Source: Didemnitutus sp041906465
GTDB taxonomy: Bacteria; Verrucomicrobiota; Verrucomicrobiia; Opitutales; Opitutaceae
NCBI GenBank assembly: GCA_041906465.1
Contig: JAYRJE010000011.1
Location: forward strand, 162,946-226,945
Length of the DNA: 64,000 bases
Direction of reading: 5' to 3'
The notes beneath the pieces are model-generated. The model had not been told where the DNA came from. It saw only the letters and a list, made by a program, of their open reading frames with translations, and did no database searches. Positions 46,065-54,673 of this stretch are shown one piece after another. Position 1 is the stretch's first letter. Each line of letters starts with the position of its first letter. Position numbers and translations under genes: made by a program.

Positions 46065-47189
46065 ATGTTATCTTCGGGCGGCTTGCCTTTCCCAGCGACG
46101 ATACCCAATAACGCGAGCCGCGCGACGGTGCGCGAGTTTTGCCTCACCGAGACGTCGCGGGCCGGCGAGGAGCCAATCGAGGCTTTTCGACGATTGGCCA
46201 AGCGGGTGAGCGAGACGAACGGCACGGTGATGGCGCTGTTCGTTTTCGGCGCGGTCGATCGAGCGGCGGAGCGCGAGCGAGCTTTGCGAGACGGACTGGG
46301 GGAGATGGATTTTCCGGTCACCTGGGTGGAGGGAGCGGCGTGTGACGGCGCAGCCCTCGCAGGCGTGCAGGCCATGGTGTGGTGCGGCGGCGCGGCGGAG
46401 CGTATCCGGCTGGGCGGGCACGTGGTGGGCACGGTGGGTGACGACGGTGTTGCGCGGCATTGCTGGCTCGGCGGCATCGAGCCGCAAACGCTGACGTTGC
46501 CGCGGGCGGCGCAGGTGCAGCAGATGCTCGGCGCGGCGGAACTGGCGCTGGATTTGGCGGGCTTCGAATTGCGCGATGTCGTGCGGACTTGGTTCTACAA
46601 CGACGACATTCTCGCTTGGTATGGCGCGTTCAATCGCGTGCGCACGGCGCATTATAGTCCGGTGAAGTGGCGCTCGGGGTCGTTGCCGGCGAGCACGGGC
46701 ATCGGGGCGCGCAATCGGTCGGGCGCGGCGCTGACGGTGGGCTTTCGCGCGTGGCGGCCGAAGCCGGACGTCGCGGCGACGGCCAACACGACGCCGTGCG
46801 AGATCGCGTCGCCGCTGCAGTGTCCGGCGCCGGCTTATGGCAGTTCGTTCAGCCGGGCGATGGAGGTCGCGCTCGGACGCGACGCGCGGTGGCTGACGGT
46901 TTCCGGGACCGCGAGCATCCATCCGGACGGACGCACGGCGTGGATCGGCGATGCGCGGCGGCAGGTTTATCTGACCATGGAGGTCGTCGCGGCGATCCTG
47001 CGCTCGCGCGGCATGGACTGGCGGCACGTCACGCGCGCGACGGCGTATTACCGCCACGCGGCGGACGTGCGGCATTTCCGGGCGTGGCAGACGGAGCGCG
47101 CGCAGGAGGCGCTGCCGGTGGTGAACACGGCGAGCGTGGTGTGTCGCGACGATCTGTTGTTCGAGATCGAGGTCGACGCGGTGGCGTGA
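46065..47189 (+). CDS. Chorismatase (FkbO/Hyg5)/Rid-like protein
   Basis: 374 residues. A strong Shine-Dalgarno AGGAAG precedes ATG 46065. The C-terminal third is Rid-like (WLTVSGTASIHPDGRTAWIG, LTMEVVAAILRSRGMDWRHV), and the full length with an N-terminal related lobe matches chorismatase-type proteins, which hydrolyse chorismate. TWFYNDDILAWYGAFNRVRT and CEIASPLQCPAPAYGSSFSR are characteristic-looking core stretches. I cannot verify the active-site residues, so the substrate is open. Not part of an operon. Confidence 0.65.
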   Translation: MLSSGGLPFPATIPNNASRATVREFCLTETSRAGEEPIEAFRRLAKRVSETNGTVMALFVFGAVDRAAERERALRDGLGEMDFPVTWVEGAACDGAALAGVQAMVWCGGAAERIRLGGHVVGTVGDDGVARHCWLGGIEPQTLTLPRAAQVQQMLGAAELALDLAGFELRDVVRTWFYNDDILAWYGAFNRVRTAHYSPVKWRSGSLPASTGIGARNRSGAALTVGFRAWRPKPDVAATANTTPCEIASPLQCPAPAYGSSFSRAMEVALGRDARWLTVSGTASIHPDGRTAWIGDARRQVYLTMEVVAAILRSRGMDWRHVTRATAYYRHAADVRHFRAWQTERAQEALPVVNTASVVCRDDLLFEIEVDAVA

Positions 47190-47262
47190 GGTTCGCGGCG
47201 GCGTGAGATCGGTCACGTTGTCGCTGCGCTCCAAGGCGGCTATGCAAGCATTGTGGCCAACA

Positions 47263-47297
47263 GCCAAAAGAAAAGGCCGGGCTTGTGGCCCGGCCTT
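47263..47297 (-). terminator. Rho-independent terminator of sucCD
   Basis: Minus-strand stem AAGGCCGGGC / GCCCGGCCTT followed by TTCTTTTGG, 39 bp after the sucD stop. A second hairpin (GGCGCGGA / TCCGCGCC, 47310-47331) lies between and looks like a dispersed repeat. Confidence 0.85.
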
Positions 47298-47335
47298 GTG
47301 AGTGATTCGGCGCGGAGCGGAGTCCGCGCCCTACC

Positions 47336-48259
47336 TTAGGCGAGTTTGACGCCGAGCTTCTTGGCGGAGCGCTCGAGGGCGTCGGCCATGTCGGAGGGCG
47401 TGACCGCGACTTCGATGCCGCACTCTTGGAAGACGGCGATCTTGGCGGCGGCGGTGTCCTCAGCGCCGCCGACGACCGCGCCGGCGTGGCCCATGCGGCG
47501 GCCCTTGGGGGCGGTCGCACCGGCGATGAAGCCGGCGACGGGCTTCTTGCAGTTGGCCTTGATCCAGCGCGCGGCCTCGACTTCGGCGCTGCCGCCGATT
47601 TCGCCGATCATGATGATGCCCCAGGTGTCGGGGTCTTCATTGAACAGCTTGATGACGTCCAGGTGCGAGGTGCCGTTGACGGGGTCGCCGCCGATGCCGA
47701 CGGAAGTCGACTGGCCGATGCCCTTCGAGGTGAGTTGGAAAACCGCCTCGTAGGTCAACGTGCCGGAGCGCGAGACGACGCCGACGTGGCCCTTCTTGTG
47801 AATATAGCCGGGGGCAATGCCGATGCGGCAGCCGCCGTTCGAGTCCTTGCCGGCGCCGGGCGTGACGATGCCAGGGCAGTTCGGGCCGATGAGGCGGGTC
47901 TTCTTGCCGGCCATCGCGCGCTTCACCTGGATCATGTCGCGGATCGGAATGCCTTCCGTGATCGCGACGCAGAGGTCGAGGTTGGCGTCGACGCCTTCGA
48001 GGATCGCGTCAGCAGCGAAGGGCGGCGGAACGAACACGGCGGAGGCGGTCGCGCCGGTAGCGGCGACGGCGTCGGCGACGGTGTTGAAGATCGGAACCTT
48101 GTGGGGGCCGTGCTCGAAGAACTGGCCGCCCTTGCCCGGCGTGACGCCGGCGACGATGGCGGAACCGTAGTCGAGGGAGAGCTTGGTGTGACGACCGCCG
48201 AACTCGCCGGTGATGCCCTGGACGAGAACCTTGGTCTTTTCGTTAACGATAATGGACAT
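47336..48259 (-). CDS. sucD: Succinyl-CoA synthetase alpha subunit
   Basis: 307 residues. Binds CoA and carries the phospho-histidine (RRMGHAGAVV) that passes phosphate between succinyl phosphate and nucleotide; TCA cycle. Landmarks: VQGITGEFGGRHT near the start, GPNCPGIV, SRSGTLTYEAV and GEIGGSAE. Follows sucC after a 102-bp gap that contains a repeat. Confidence 0.97.
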   Translation of the reverse strand: MSIIVNEKTKVLVQGITGEFGGRHTKLSLDYGSAIVAGVTPGKGGQFFEHGPHKVPIFNTVADAVAATGATASAVFVPPPFAADAILEGVDANLDLCVAITEGIPIRDMIQVKRAMAGKKTRLIGPNCPGIVTPGAGKDSNGGCRIGIAPGYIHKKGHVGVVSRSGTLTYEAVFQLTSKGIGQSTSVGIGGDPVNGTSHLDVIKLFNEDPDTWGIIMIGEIGGSAEVEAARWIKANCKKPVAGFIAGATAPKGRRMGHAGAVVGGAEDTAAAKIAVFQECGIEVAVTPSDMADALERSAKKLGVKLA

Positions 48260-48269
48260 TTTTAGAAGT

Positions 48270-48360
48270 GGTTTGGGCTTACAGGAGGCAACAGAGGAAA
48301 CAGAGGAGAGGGAACGAAGCGGGTTCGGTTCTCAGTGCTCTCCGTTTCCTCCTGTGAGTT
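48270..48360. repeat. Inverted repeat of ACAGGAGG...AGAGGAAACAGAGG type
   Basis: Left arm ACAGGAGGCAACAGAGGAAAC, broken once, and right arm CTCCGTTTCCTCCTGT are imperfectly complementary. It fills the sucC-sucD gap. A second copy lies at 54567-54655 and reaches into lptC. Confidence 0.75.
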
Positions 48361-48361
48361 T

Positions 48362-49543
48362 TTAGGCGACGAGTTTGACGATCTTCTGCGCGGCGTCGGC
48401 CATGGTGTCGGCGGAGGCGATCTTGAGGCCCGACTCGGCGAGCGTCTTCTTGCCGGCCGCGACGTTGTTGCCTTCGAGGCGGACGACGAGAGGGATCTGG
48501 AGGCCGAGCTCCTTGGCCGCGGCGACGACGCCGGTGGCGATCGTGTTGCAGTCCATGATGCCGCCGAAGATGTTCACGAGAATGCCCTTCACGTTCGGAT
48601 CGGTGAGGATGATGCGGAAGGCCGCCTGCACTTGGTCCTTCGAGGCGCCGCCGCCGACGTCGAGGAAGTTGGCGGGGTTGCCGCCAAAGTGCTTGATGAT
48701 GTCCATCGTGCTCATCGCGAGGCCCGCGCCGTTGACGAGGCAGGCGATGTTACCGTCGAGCGCGATGTAGCTGAGGTTGTATTTCGAGGCTTCGATTTCC
48801 TTGGAGTCCTCTTCGTTGAGGTCGCGGAGATCGACGATGTCCTTGTGGCGGAAGAGCGCGTTGTCGTCGAAGGAGACCTTGGCGTCGAGCGCGAGGACTT
48901 CGCCGGCGGGCGTCGTGATGAGCGGGTTGACCTCGACCATCGAGGCGTCCGTTTCCCACCACATGCGGTAGAGATTCGTGATGAGTTTGACGGCGTTCTT
49001 GAAGTAGTCGCCGCTGAAGCCGAGCTGGAAGGCCAGCTGGCGCGCTTGGTAACCCTGGAGGCCGACGGCGGGATCGACGAAGATTTTGAAGATCTTCTCG
49101 GGCGTCTCGTGGGCAACCTTCTCGATTTCGACGCCGCCCTCGGTCGAGGCGACGATGACCGGCTTCGAGGTGTTACGGTCGAGGAGGATCGCGAGGTAGT
49201 ATTCCTTCGAGATGTCCGCGGCCTTGGTGAAGTAGATCGTCTGCACCTTGCGGCCGGCCGCGCCGGTCTGGGCGGTCACGAGCGTGTTGCCATACATTTT
49301 GTTGGCGTAGTCGAGGGCCTCGGCCTTGGTCTTGGCGAACTTGACGCCGCCCTTGAAGCCGTCGGTGAACGTGCCCTTGCCGCGGCCGCCGGCGTGGATC
49401 TGCGATTTGACGACGAACGGGGCCTCGCCCAGCGCCGACAGCGCGGACTCGAACTCGGCCGGCGAACGGGCAGGAACGCCCTTCGGCACCGGCACTCCGT
49501 ATTTTTCGAACAAGGCTTTTGCCTGATACTCGTGAATGTTCAT
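48362..49543 (-). CDS. sucC: Succinyl-CoA synthetase beta subunit
   Basis: 393 residues from ATG 49543 (MNIHEYQAKALFEKYGVPVP, the invariant opening). ATP-grasp domain for nucleotide binding (VVKSQIHAGGRGKGTF), then EVNPLITTPAGEVLALDAK, FLDVGGGASKDQV and ILVNIFGGIMDC. Works with SucD in the TCA cycle. The upstream reading frame continues, but nothing before the ATG resembles the family. Confidence 0.97.
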   Translation of the reverse strand: MNIHEYQAKALFEKYGVPVPKGVPARSPAEFESALSALGEAPFVVKSQIHAGGRGKGTFTDGFKGGVKFAKTKAEALDYANKMYGNTLVTAQTGAAGRKVQTIYFTKAADISKEYYLAILLDRNTSKPVIVASTEGGVEIEKVAHETPEKIFKIFVDPAVGLQGYQARQLAFQLGFSGDYFKNAVKLITNLYRMWWETDASMVEVNPLITTPAGEVLALDAKVSFDDNALFRHKDIVDLRDLNEEDSKEIEASKYNLSYIALDGNIACLVNGAGLAMSTMDIIKHFGGNPANFLDVGGGASKDQVQAAFRIILTDPNVKGILVNIFGGIMDCNTIATGVVAAAKELGLQIPLVVRLEGNNVAAGKKTLAESGLKIASADTMADAAQKIVKLVA

Positions 49544-49621
49544 GGGAAAAGAGGGGTTTTTTAAGCCACAAAACCTGGCCAAAAGACACCCCAAATGTGC
49601 CGCGTCCTTTGCCGGAAACGC

Positions 49622-49650
49622 ATCATAAGCGACCCGGGGCCTCCCCGTAA
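49622..49650 (-). promoter_or_regulatory. Possible sigma-70 promoter of sucCD
   Basis: On the minus strand TTACGG, 17 bp, TATGAT, about 80 bp before the sucC ATG. Reasonable boxes and correct spacing, but unproven. Confidence 0.45.
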
Positions 49651-49758
49651 GCGGAGCATAAGCGTGCGGCCGCGCGGCGCTCGCCGCGGGAGCGCGGTGA
49701 CGCAGCATCCTCCGGTCGGTGATTGCGTTGCGCGGCGCAGCACGCAAGATGCGCGCGT

Positions 49759-50250
49759 ATGCATTCGCACGAGCTCCTCAAGGAAGTCCTCAAGAAGACC
49801 AGCGCGAAACAGATCGCGGGCGACATGGGGCTCTCCCTGTCGCTCATCTACAAGTGGGCCGAACCGCCGGCGGACGAGACGGGCAGCGGGGCGAACAACC
49901 CGCTCGATCGCATCGAGCAGATTCTCAAGATCACCAACGATACCCGCATTGCCCAGTGGGTGTGCGAGCGCGCGGGCGGCTTTTTCATCACCAACCCGAA
50001 GCACAAGCCGCACGACATCAATCTCATCCCCGCCACGAACAACATCGTGCAGGAGTTCGCGGACATGCTCGGCGTCATCGCGGTCGCCGCGGCGGACAAC
50101 CACATCTCCAAGGAGGAGGCGAAAGCCATCCGCCGCCGCTGGGAGGACCTGAAGAGTGCGACGGAAGGCTTCGTGCACGCGGCCGAAGAGGGCAATTTCG
50201 TCGCGTTGAAACAGGAAGCCGCTGCGCGCGACGCGCGGCCGCACGCTTGA
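49759..50250 (+). CDS. HTH-type DNA-binding protein
   Basis: 163 residues from ATG 49759. The N terminus is an HTH (LLKEVLKKTSAKQIAGDMG, then LSLSLIYKWAEPP), like the phage regulatory CP76/CII type; the rest is helical (EFADMLGVIAVAAADNHISK, then KSATEGFVHAAEEGNFVALK). No ligand pocket is recognisable. An alternative upstream TTG would add 12 arginine/cysteine-rich residues and is unlikely. A good terminator follows 65 bp after the stop. Target genes unknown. Confidence 0.7.
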   Translation: MHSHELLKEVLKKTSAKQIAGDMGLSLSLIYKWAEPPADETGSGANNPLDRIEQILKITNDTRIAQWVCERAGGFFITNPKHKPHDINLIPATNNIVQEFADMLGVIAVAAADNHISKEEAKAIRRRWEDLKSATEGFVHAAEEGNFVALKQEAAARDARPHA

Positions 50251-50315
50251 GCGATCGCACCGCTTGGCAACGCGGCAGAGCGGACGAGATCTCGCGCCGC
50301 AGACCCAAACCGTCG

Positions 50316-50346
50316 CAGCCGACGTGAGTCGGCTGTTTTGTTTTTT
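50316..50346 (+). terminator. Rho-independent terminator
   Basis: Stem CAGCCGAC / GTCGGCTG with loop GTGA, then TTTTGTTTTTT. Ends the HTH gene transcript. Confidence 0.9.
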
Positions 50347-50500
50347 CGGGCGGCTCAGAGCGACACGCGCGAACATCCGAATTACGTCGGCTGCTACGGG
50401 ACGTGCTGGCTGTGAGCGCGGCGCGGTCCGCTGCGGACGAGTTGCGCGCGAGCGCGCAACCTGGGTGGCTGCGGGGGCGCGGAAGTTGAACGGGACAGCG

Positions 50501-50576
50501 GTAGGGCGAGGCGTCTCGCCGAGCCGCGGCTCAACGGGACGGCGACGAGTGCGTCAGCCTCGGCGGTTCGCCCTAT
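50501..50576. repeat. Inverted repeat, GTAGGGCGAG family
   Basis: GTAGGGCGAGGCGTCTCGCC at the left and CGGCGGTTCGCCCTATC at the right form an imperfect inverted repeat. It is the only structure seen in the 388-bp gap 50251-50638 apart from the terminator; no gene is visible there. Confidence 0.7.
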
Positions 50577-50638
50577 CAGGCGTGACGTAGCTGCGGACTA
50601 GAATCTGATCGAGACTGGGACCTCGGGACGCGCGTTGC

Positions 50639-51388
50639 TCAGAACTTCAGCAGCTGCTTCGCGAGAAACGAGGATTGCAGCGCAGCGAGCTCCTGCAGGC
50701 CCTTGCGGGCGAGCTTGAGGAGCGCGTCGAGTTCCTCCTGCGAGAAGGTCGCTTCTTCACCGGTGCCCTGCACTTCGACGAACTGGCCTTTGCCAGTCAT
50801 GACGACGTTGAAGTCGACCGCAGCGTCCTTGTCCTCGACGTAATTCAAGTCGAGCAACTGCTGGCCGTTGAACAGGCCGACGCTGACGGCGGCGACGGAG
50901 TCGGTGAGCGGGTTCTCGGCAATTTTCTTTGCGTCGAGCAGCTTTTGGATGGCGAGTCGCGCCGCGAGGTAAGCGCCGGTGATCGACGCGGTGCGCGTGC
51001 CGCCATCGGCTTGAAGCACGTCGCAGTCGATCCACAGCGTGTTGTCGCCGAGCTTTTGGAGATCGATGATCGCGCGCAGCGAACGGCCGATGAGGCGCTG
51101 GATCTCGACCGTGCGCCCGTCGATCTTGCCCTTCGAGATGTCGCGCGCCTTCCGGTCATGCGTCGAGTAGGGGAGCATCGAGTATTCGGCGGTCAACCAT
51201 CCGCCCGTGACGCCTTGCTGGCGCATCCACGAGGGGACTTTAGGTTCGATCGTCGCGGCGCAGATGACGCGCGTGTTGCCGAAGCCGATGAGGACGGAGC
51301 CCGAGGCGTGCGGGGCGATGTTCGCCTCGAGGGTGATGTTGCGCAGTTGGTCGGGTTTGCGGCCGTCGGGACGCGAAGGGGTGGACAT
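50639..51388 (-). CDS. rph: Ribonuclease PH
   Basis: 249 residues. A phosphorolytic 3'-5' exoribonuclease that trims tRNA 3' ends. Family landmarks: SVLIGFGNTRVICAATIEP, WLTAEYSMLPYSTHDRKARD, IQRLIGRSLRAIIDL, DCDVLQADGGTRTASITGAY and the C-terminal FVEVQGTGEEATFSQEEL. Complete and of normal length. Single gene between two repeats. Confidence 0.97.
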   Translation of the reverse strand: MSTPSRPDGRKPDQLRNITLEANIAPHASGSVLIGFGNTRVICAATIEPKVPSWMRQQGVTGGWLTAEYSMLPYSTHDRKARDISKGKIDGRTVEIQRLIGRSLRAIIDLQKLGDNTLWIDCDVLQADGGTRTASITGAYLAARLAIQKLLDAKKIAENPLTDSVAAVSVGLFNGQQLLDLNYVEDKDAAVDFNVVMTGKGQFVEVQGTGEEATFSQEELDALLKLARKGLQELAALQSSFLAKQLLKF

Positions 51389-51462
51389 AGCGGGTTGAGC
51401 ACACGCGCGGCACGAGTCCGGCGCAAGGATGGAAGTCGGACGCGGTGACGCGAGGTTTGTGT

Positions 51463-51540
51463 GGTAGGGCGAGTGGTCCCGACGAACCGTCCCCGGTTCA
51501 TCTCAATGCACGGCTCGTCGGGGACGACTCGCCCTACCAA
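51463..51540. repeat. Inverted repeat, GGTAGGGCGAG family
   Basis: GGTAGGGCGAGTGGTCCCGA at the left matches the reverse complement of GTCGGGGACGACTCGCCCTACC at its right end (two mismatches). Related units are at 50501-50576 and within the 134-bp repeats near 60 kb. Confidence 0.82.
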
Positions 51541-51565
51541 TGGACATGCCGCGTTGATTACGCGT

Positions 51566-52609
51566 TCAGCTCGGGTTCTCCGGCGGTGGCTCGTCTTCCT
51601 GGAATTCCTGCGGGAGCGGCGTCTGCGCGGCGGAGATGCGGTGGGACGTGGTCTTCTGGGCGGCCTGCTCCTGCATGTGCGCGATGAGGCGATCGTTGAA
51701 ATCCTTGGCGGGGTCGTGGCCCATTTTCTTCAGCGCCTGCACCATGGCGGCGACTTCGATCAGGCGCGCGATGTCGCGGCCGGGGCGCACGTAGAATTCA
51801 ATGTGCGGAACCTTGATGCCGAGAATCTCGTAGAAATTTTCCTCGAGACCGGTGCGTTCCTCGACGACTTCGGGGCTCCACTCCTTCAGCGACACGACGA
51901 GGTCGATGCGCTTGTCGAGGCGGATGCTTTTCACGCCGAACATTTCGGCGATGTTGATGATGCCGATGCCGCGGCACTCCATGTAGCCACGGTTCAGGTC
52001 GCGCGAACTGGCGGTGAGCTCACGCTCGTCGACGAGGCGAATGCACGTGAGGTCGTCGGCGACGAGCGAGTGGCCGCGCTCGATGAGCGCGAGGGCGCAC
52101 TCGGATTTGCCGATGCCGGAGTCGCCGCGGATCATCACCCCGATGCCTTTGATATCGAGTGTGGTCGCATGCTCGGTGCCCGACGGAGCGAACTCGTTGT
52201 CGACGCACAGCGTGGCGGCGTTCACGAAATTCATCGTGATGAGCGGCGTGCGGAAGATCGGCAGGTGCATCTCCTGCGACACCGCGAGCATCGGGTGGGT
52301 CGCGGTGTAGTTGCGCGTGAGCACGAGGCACGGGATGCCGCGTTTCACCATCTCCTGGAAAATCTCGATCTGCTGCCGTTGCGAGAGCGTCTTCAGGAAG
52401 GTCATCTCGGCCGCGCCGAGAACCTGAATGCGTTTCATCGCGAAATATTTGAAGAACCCGGTCAGCGCGAGCGAGGGCCGGTTGATCGAGCCTTCCTTGA
52501 TGAGGCGGTGCATGCCTTCTTCGCCGGTGAGCAGCTCGAGCTGGAGCTTGGTCTTATACGTCTCGTAGAAGTGCGCGACGGTGATGCCGTTGATGGCTTT
52601 GGTGGGCAT
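51566..52609 (-). CDS. hprK: HPr kinase/phosphorylase
   Basis: 347 residues. It phosphorylates and dephosphorylates a serine of HPr to couple carbon and nitrogen signals. P-loop GDSGIGKSE, catalytic region with ADDLTCIRLV, and the family signature MECRGIGIINI. The C-terminal ~35 residues (QKTTSHRISAAQTPLPQEF) are an unconserved, proline-rich tail. Lies after lptB, in the place PTS-related genes occupy in many lpt operons. Confidence 0.96.
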   Translation of the reverse strand: MPTKAINGITVAHFYETYKTKLQLELLTGEEGMHRLIKEGSINRPSLALTGFFKYFAMKRIQVLGAAEMTFLKTLSQRQQIEIFQEMVKRGIPCLVLTRNYTATHPMLAVSQEMHLPIFRTPLITMNFVNAATLCVDNEFAPSGTEHATTLDIKGIGVMIRGDSGIGKSECALALIERGHSLVADDLTCIRLVDERELTASSRDLNRGYMECRGIGIINIAEMFGVKSIRLDKRIDLVVSLKEWSPEVVEERTGLEENFYEILGIKVPHIEFYVRPGRDIARLIEVAAMVQALKKMGHDPAKDFNDRLIAHMQEQAAQKTTSHRISAAQTPLPQEFQEDEPPPENPS

Positions 52610-52626
52610 GGGGGAGGCGGGAGCGA

Positions 52627-52723
52627 TCAGCTGTCAGCGGTCAGCTTTCAGCTCTCGCGTGCGGAAGCAAGACGGTGTTCGAGCGGCGGGAGCTGACGGC
52701 TGAAAGCTGAGAGCTGACCGCTC
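52627..52723. repeat. Inverted repeat, GTCAGCTTTCAGCTCTC family
   Basis: Left arm GTCAGCGGTCAGCTTTCAGC, right arm GCTGAAAGCTGAGAGCTGAC. The right arm runs into the lptB stop codon. Similar GCTGATCGC units make part of the E1 linker at 61680-61726. Confidence 0.8.
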
Positions 52724-53471
52724 AAAGATTGAAGTCCTTGCCGAGATACAGCTCGCGCGCCTGCGGGTCGTTGATGAGGAACTCGCCGCTGCCCTCGGTC
52801 ATGACCTTGCCGCGATGGATGATGTAGGCGCGGTCGACGATGCGCAGCGTCTCGCGGACGTTGTGGTCGGTGATCAGCACGCCGATGCCGCGCGACCTCA
52901 GCTCGAGGATGATCTTTTGCACCTCGGCGACCGAGATCGGGTCGACGCCGGCGAAGGGCTCGTCCATGAGCAGGAAGCGCGGACGCGTCACCAACGCGCG
53001 TGCGATTTCGAGGCGGCGGCGCTCGCCACCGGAGAGCGTGTAGGCGGGCTGGCTCGCGAGGTGGCCGATGCTCAGCTCGTCGAGGTGATGCTTCACCAGC
53101 GCGGCGCGGTCCTTCGAAGAGACGCCACGGAGCGTCTCGACGATCGCGAGGATGTTTTCGGCGACGGTGAGCTTGCGGAAAATGGACGCTTCTTGCGGCA
53201 GGTAACCGACGCCGAGTCGCGCCCGGCGGTGCATGCGGAGATGCGTGGCGTCCTGGCCGTTGATGAAAACCTTGCCGCCCGTCGCCGGCACGAGGCCGAC
53301 GACCATGTAGAACGTCGTGGTCTTGCCCGCGCCGTTCGGGCCGAGCAGGCCGACGACCTCGCCGGCCTTCACGCGCACGTTGACGCCGTTCACGACGGTG
53401 CGCTGACCGTAGGTTTTCACGAGACCTTCGGTGTGGATCTCAAAATGCTCGGCGGCGACGGCGGTGCTCAT
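52722..53471 (-). CDS. lptB: LPS export ABC transporter ATPase
   Basis: 249 residues. Powers extraction of lipopolysaccharide from the inner membrane together with LptFG (not in the window). Walker A GPNGAGKTTTF, signature LSGGERRRLEIARAL, Walker B LLMDEPFAGVDP and H-loop ITDHNVRETL; the LptB-typical IHRGKVMTEGSGEFLI is also clear. Third gene of kdsC-lptC-lptA-lptB. Confidence 0.96.
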   Translation of the reverse strand: MSTAVAAEHFEIHTEGLVKTYGQRTVVNGVNVRVKAGEVVGLLGPNGAGKTTTFYMVVGLVPATGGKVFINGQDATHLRMHRRARLGVGYLPQEASIFRKLTVAENILAIVETLRGVSSKDRAALVKHHLDELSIGHLASQPAYTLSGGERRRLEIARALVTRPRFLLMDEPFAGVDPISVAEVQKIILELRSRGIGVLITDHNVRETLRIVDRAYIIHRGKVMTEGSGEFLINDPQARELYLGKDFNL

Positions 53472-53493
53472 GCGTGGATGGGTGATTGCCCGA

Positions 53494-53568
53494 GGTGGAG
53501 CGCGTTGATCTCAACGCGCTGCTCAGTCCACGCCCGCGGAAAGCGCGCTGGGGTCAACGCGCTCCACC
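53494..53568. repeat. Palindromic repeat, GGTGGAGCGCGTTGA family
   Basis: GGTGGAGCGCGTTGATCTCA ... GGGGTCAACGCGCTCCACC between lptA and lptB. It is the intergenic twin of the 84-bp element embedded in dnaE2. Confidence 0.82.
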
Positions 53569-53601
53569 TCCGACCGCACCGTTCCGACTTGGGCTCGGTG
53601 C

Positions 53602-54147
53602 TCACGGCTGCTTCGGCGCCTCCGGCGTGCCTTCGACTTTCTTGTCCTTGTCGAAACCGAGGTCCTTCACGGAGGGGCCGACGATCTTCACGTTGGTGCC
53701 GCGCACCTGGCGCTCGCCGCGGAGGAGAAGCAACTCGTCGCCCGTCCACGTCCAGCCCACGCCGCGATCGCTCACGACGGGCCGGTCAGTGAGCGTGATT
53801 TTGTCGTCGCCGGGAAGGACGATGGCTTTGCCACAGGCGGCCTCGCGATCGCCCTGGATGATGTGGACGTCGCCGGTGGCGATCAGGGATTTGAAGCGCT
53901 CGACCTTGCCGATCGCCCCCTGGTCGCCCTTGGCGCGGAGCGCAACGACTTCGAGGCGGTCGCAGGTGAGCTTCAGATTGGTGCCGGTGACGACGACTTT
54001 GCCCTCAAAGATCGACGTCGTCTCGGCGTCGGTGCTCTTCATGTCGAGCTTCTCGCTCTCGATGACCGTCGGCTGCGTATCGGCGTTTTGCGCGAGCAGC
54101 GATCCGGCCAGCGCGACGAGGAGGAGGGCGAGGCGAGGCAGCGTCAT
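53602..54147 (-). CDS. lptA: LptA-like periplasmic LPS-binding protein (OstA family)
   Basis: 181 residues from ATG 54147, overlapping the lptC stop (ATGA). Signal peptide LPRLALLLVALAGSLLAQN. OstA/LptA beta-jellyroll repeats: VIESEKLDMKSTDAETTSIF, EGKVVVTGTNLKLTCDRLEV and GDVHIIQGDREAACGKAI. LptA bridges the periplasm in the LPS transport pathway. Confidence 0.88.
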   Translation of the reverse strand: MTLPRLALLLVALAGSLLAQNADTQPTVIESEKLDMKSTDAETTSIFEGKVVVTGTNLKLTCDRLEVVALRAKGDQGAIGKVERFKSLIATGDVHIIQGDREAACGKAIVLPGDDKITLTDRPVVSDRGVGWTWTGDELLLLRGERQVRGTNVKIVGPSVKDLGFDKDKKVEGTPEAPKQP

Positions 54148-54623
54148 TGCAGGAAATTTTCCAATTCGGCGCGGAACGTTACGCGCACCTTTTGTTGCAT
54201 GGAAACCCTTTTCTCCCGGTGGTCGTAGGTCCACTGCCTGCCGGAAGCCTCGAGGTCGTCGCGAATGACGCGAATCGAGTCAGGCCCGGAGACGACTTGG
54301 GTGTCGGTGAATACCTTCGCCAGCGGACTGAGGAGCATGGTGTCGATCCGGTCGCTTTCGTCGCCGCTGAAGACGGTCAACGTGAGTTCGCGGATGTCGA
54401 TTTCCTTGGCGCTGATGAGCCGGGCTTCCGAGCCGCGCACGAGCCATTGGCGAAATCCCTCGGGCGTGAACGTCGGCAGGCGGAAGTTGACGATCGGGGC
54501 GTCGGTGGCAATTCGCGTGGTGGATTGGGCGGGAGCGAGCGCGACTGCCGACAGGAGGCAGAGCAGGCCAAGGCAATTCTTACAGGAGAAAACGAAGGGA
54601 ACGGAGAATTGGGACACCTTCAT
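54144..54623 (-). CDS. lptC: LptC-like protein
   Basis: About 159 residues from ATG 54623; a GTG at 54677 overlapping the kdsC stop (GTGA) is also in frame and would add 18 residues. N-terminal hydrophobic segment NCLGLLCLLSAVALAPAQ, then a beta-rich periplasmic domain (PIVNFRLPTFTPEGFRQWLV, LISAKEIDIRELTLTVFSGD) with the LptC/OstA pattern. Assignment rests on order kdsC-lptC-lptA-lptB plus fold pattern. The N-terminal coding part is repeat DNA (see 54567-54655). Confidence 0.7.
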   Translation of the reverse strand: MKVSQFSVPFVFSCKNCLGLLCLLSAVALAPAQSTTRIATDAPIVNFRLPTFTPEGFRQWLVRGSEARLISAKEIDIRELTLTVFSGDESDRIDTMLLSPLAKVFTDTQVVSGPDSIRVIRDDLEASGRQWTYDHREKRVSMQQKVRVTFRAELENFLQ

Positions 54624-54655
54624 TTCTCTGTTTCCTCTGTTCCCTCCTGTAAATC
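54567..54655. repeat. Inverted repeat overlapping the lptC start
   Basis: TTACAGGAGAAAACGAAGGG at one end and TTTCCTCTGTTCCCTCCTGT at the other are complementary in part. It resembles the copy at 48270-48360. On the minus strand it supplies both the AGAGGAAACAGAG leader of lptC and its first ~18 codons. Confidence 0.75.
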
Positions 54656-54673
54656 GGTTTGGAGTGCGGAAGT

